The notes below the pieces were generated by a model. It ran no database searches, was not told the DNA's origin, and worked only from the letters and a program-made list of their open reading frames with translations. The position numbers were made by a program, and so were the translations under genes. From Pigmentiphaga daeguensis (GTDB lineage: Bacteria; Pseudomonadota; Gammaproteobacteria; Burkholderiales; Burkholderiaceae_B), in the NCBI RefSeq assembly GCF_039523035.1, contig NZ_BAAAEN010000022.1, positions 54,494 through 118,493 of the forward strand: 64,000 nucleotides of DNA. The letters are read 5' to 3'. Position 1 is the stretch's first letter, and every line of letters starts with the position of its first letter. Positions 63,236 through 64,000 of this stretch are shown one piece after another.

Positions 63236-63973
63236 TCAGTCCACCACCGCGCCGGCATCCAGCACGGCCCGGCGCCATTTCCCGATTTCCCGGTCGAGGA
63301 ACGTGGCGAATTCGGCCGGCGTTCCCAGCACCGGCTCGTTGCCATCGGCCGCCAGCATGCGTTCGAATGCCGGCTCGCGGCCGATCCGGGCGACGTCGCG
63401 CTGGATGCGATCGACCACGCCTGCCGGCGTTCCGCCTGGCGCCAGCAGGCCGTACCACGCGTTGACGTCGTAGCCAGGCACGCCGGCCTCGGCCATGGTG
63501 GGCAGGTCCGGCAGGACGGCGGACCGGCGCGCGCCGGTCACCGCCAACGCCCGCAGCTTGCCCGCCTTGACCTGGGGGACGGCCGACGCCAGCGCGCCGA
63601 TATAGACCTGCCCCCGCCCGGCGACGACATCGTTGAGCGCTGCCAGCGCCCCCTTGTACGGAACATGGACCATGTCTACGCCGGCCATGGACTTGAGCAG
63701 CTCGGGCGCCAGGTGGTTGAGCGTGCCGTTTCCCGCCGAGGCGTAGATCAGTCCGCGCGGCTGCCGCCGCGCCAGGTCGATCAGTTCGCGGACGGACGTG
63801 GCCGGCACTTCCGGATTGACCACCAGGACGTCGGCCACCAGATTGATCAGACTGACGGGCACCAGGTCGCGCCGGGTATCGTAGGGCAGCGACCGATAAA
63901 GGCTAGGTGTCGAGTCCCGGACGATCATAAGGCCGCCGATGGAACAAATGAGGGTGTGAATCATACCACCCAC
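63236..63973 (-). pseudogene. Bug/TctC-family receptor lacking its N-terminus
   Basis: The 245-aa frame is a normal Bug protein from IHTLICSIGG onward (SLYRSLPYDTRRD, MVHVPYKGALAAL, VLPDLPTMAEAGVPGYD) and keeps the C-terminal two-thirds. About 80 N-terminal residues, including the signal peptide, are missing: an in-frame TGA sits immediately upstream of the GTG at 63973 and the sequence beyond it is unrelated. The other minus-strand frame in the last 40 bp reads ...DAYAGYEWVV then stop, like the C-terminus of another gene. A deletion, fusion or insertion at about 63960 is likely, and the protein cannot be exported in this form. It cannot be ruled out that a frameshift hides the N-terminus beyond the window. 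Confidence 0.6.
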
Positions 63974-64000
63974 TCATAGCCTGCATAGGCGTCTTGCTCT

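Noticed and set aside
63890..63910. IS481-type insertion at the CTAG in the truncated Bug gene
   Set aside because: The reading frame continues through this CTAG unchanged; the break is about 60 bp further upstream.

Overview
The window is chromosomal DNA of a high-GC betaproteobacterium, most likely an Alcaligenaceae member of the Bordetella/Achromobacter type. The reasons are four Bug (tripartite tricarboxylate) receptor genes, a lptF/pepA-holC-valS housekeeping block, a class I fumarase, and LysR-controlled aromatic catabolism. The species assignment is inference from gene content only.

Region 1 (1-18.6 kb) is mostly aromatic degradation. After the 3' end of a Lhr-type helicase gene come ligJ (4-oxalomesaconate hydratase) and a LysR-flanked cluster. 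That cluster has a FAH-family hydrolase and a VOC extradiol dioxygenase on the plus strand, converging on a FAD aromatic hydroxylase and a Bug receptor on the minus strand. The same operator shape, CGATA-N9-TATCG, lies upstream of the FAH gene and at the Bug/LysR divergent promoter, so one LysR may control both arms. Next is a tightly coupled gentisate operon (FAH hydrolase, 3-hydroxybenzoate 6-hydroxylase, gentisate 1,2-dioxygenase) with a NahR-like regulator. Two hemerythrins, a GntP-type permease, a MobA-type 3-hydroxybenzoate 4-hydroxylase and a TauE/SafE permease complete the region.

Region 2 (18.7-22.2 kb) is an arsenic operon (arsR, thioredoxin-type arsC, acr3, glutaredoxin-type arsC, arsH). 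It begins just after what looks like the first 23 codons of a Fur-controlled FecI-type sigma factor gene, so it may be an insertion. A terminator and tRNA-Ser(GGA) close it.

Region 3 (22.2-43.6 kb) is largely housekeeping: acs, a UPF0114 membrane protein, fumarase, an MFS permease, an NlpC/P60 lipoprotein, a Fur-boxed DUF2325 gene, a CysB-like regulator, lptF, pepA, holC, valS, a HigBA-like toxin-antitoxin pair, a GDSL esterase, tusA and alaS. Two inverted copies of an intergenic repeat of about 80 bp flank the UPF0114-fumarase pair.

Region 4 (43.8-55 kb) is a minus-strand type IVb pilus operon with the gene order of the R64 thin pilus (pilL-like, N, O, P, Q, R, S, V). No pilM, pilT, prepilin peptidase or shufflon recombinase is present. 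Its last gene encodes an unrecognised secreted protein that is a candidate pilus-secreted cargo or tip factor. A convergent low-GC CAP-domain lipoprotein lies next to it.

Region 5 (55.1-64 kb) is a second catabolic cluster of unknown substrate: Bug receptor and GMC oxidoreductase on the minus strand, divergent from ALDH, an enolase-superfamily enzyme, a carboxymuconolactone decarboxylase-like protein and a beta-hydroxyacid dehydrogenase. These converge on a PrpF-family isomerase and a Bug gene that lacks its N-terminal region.
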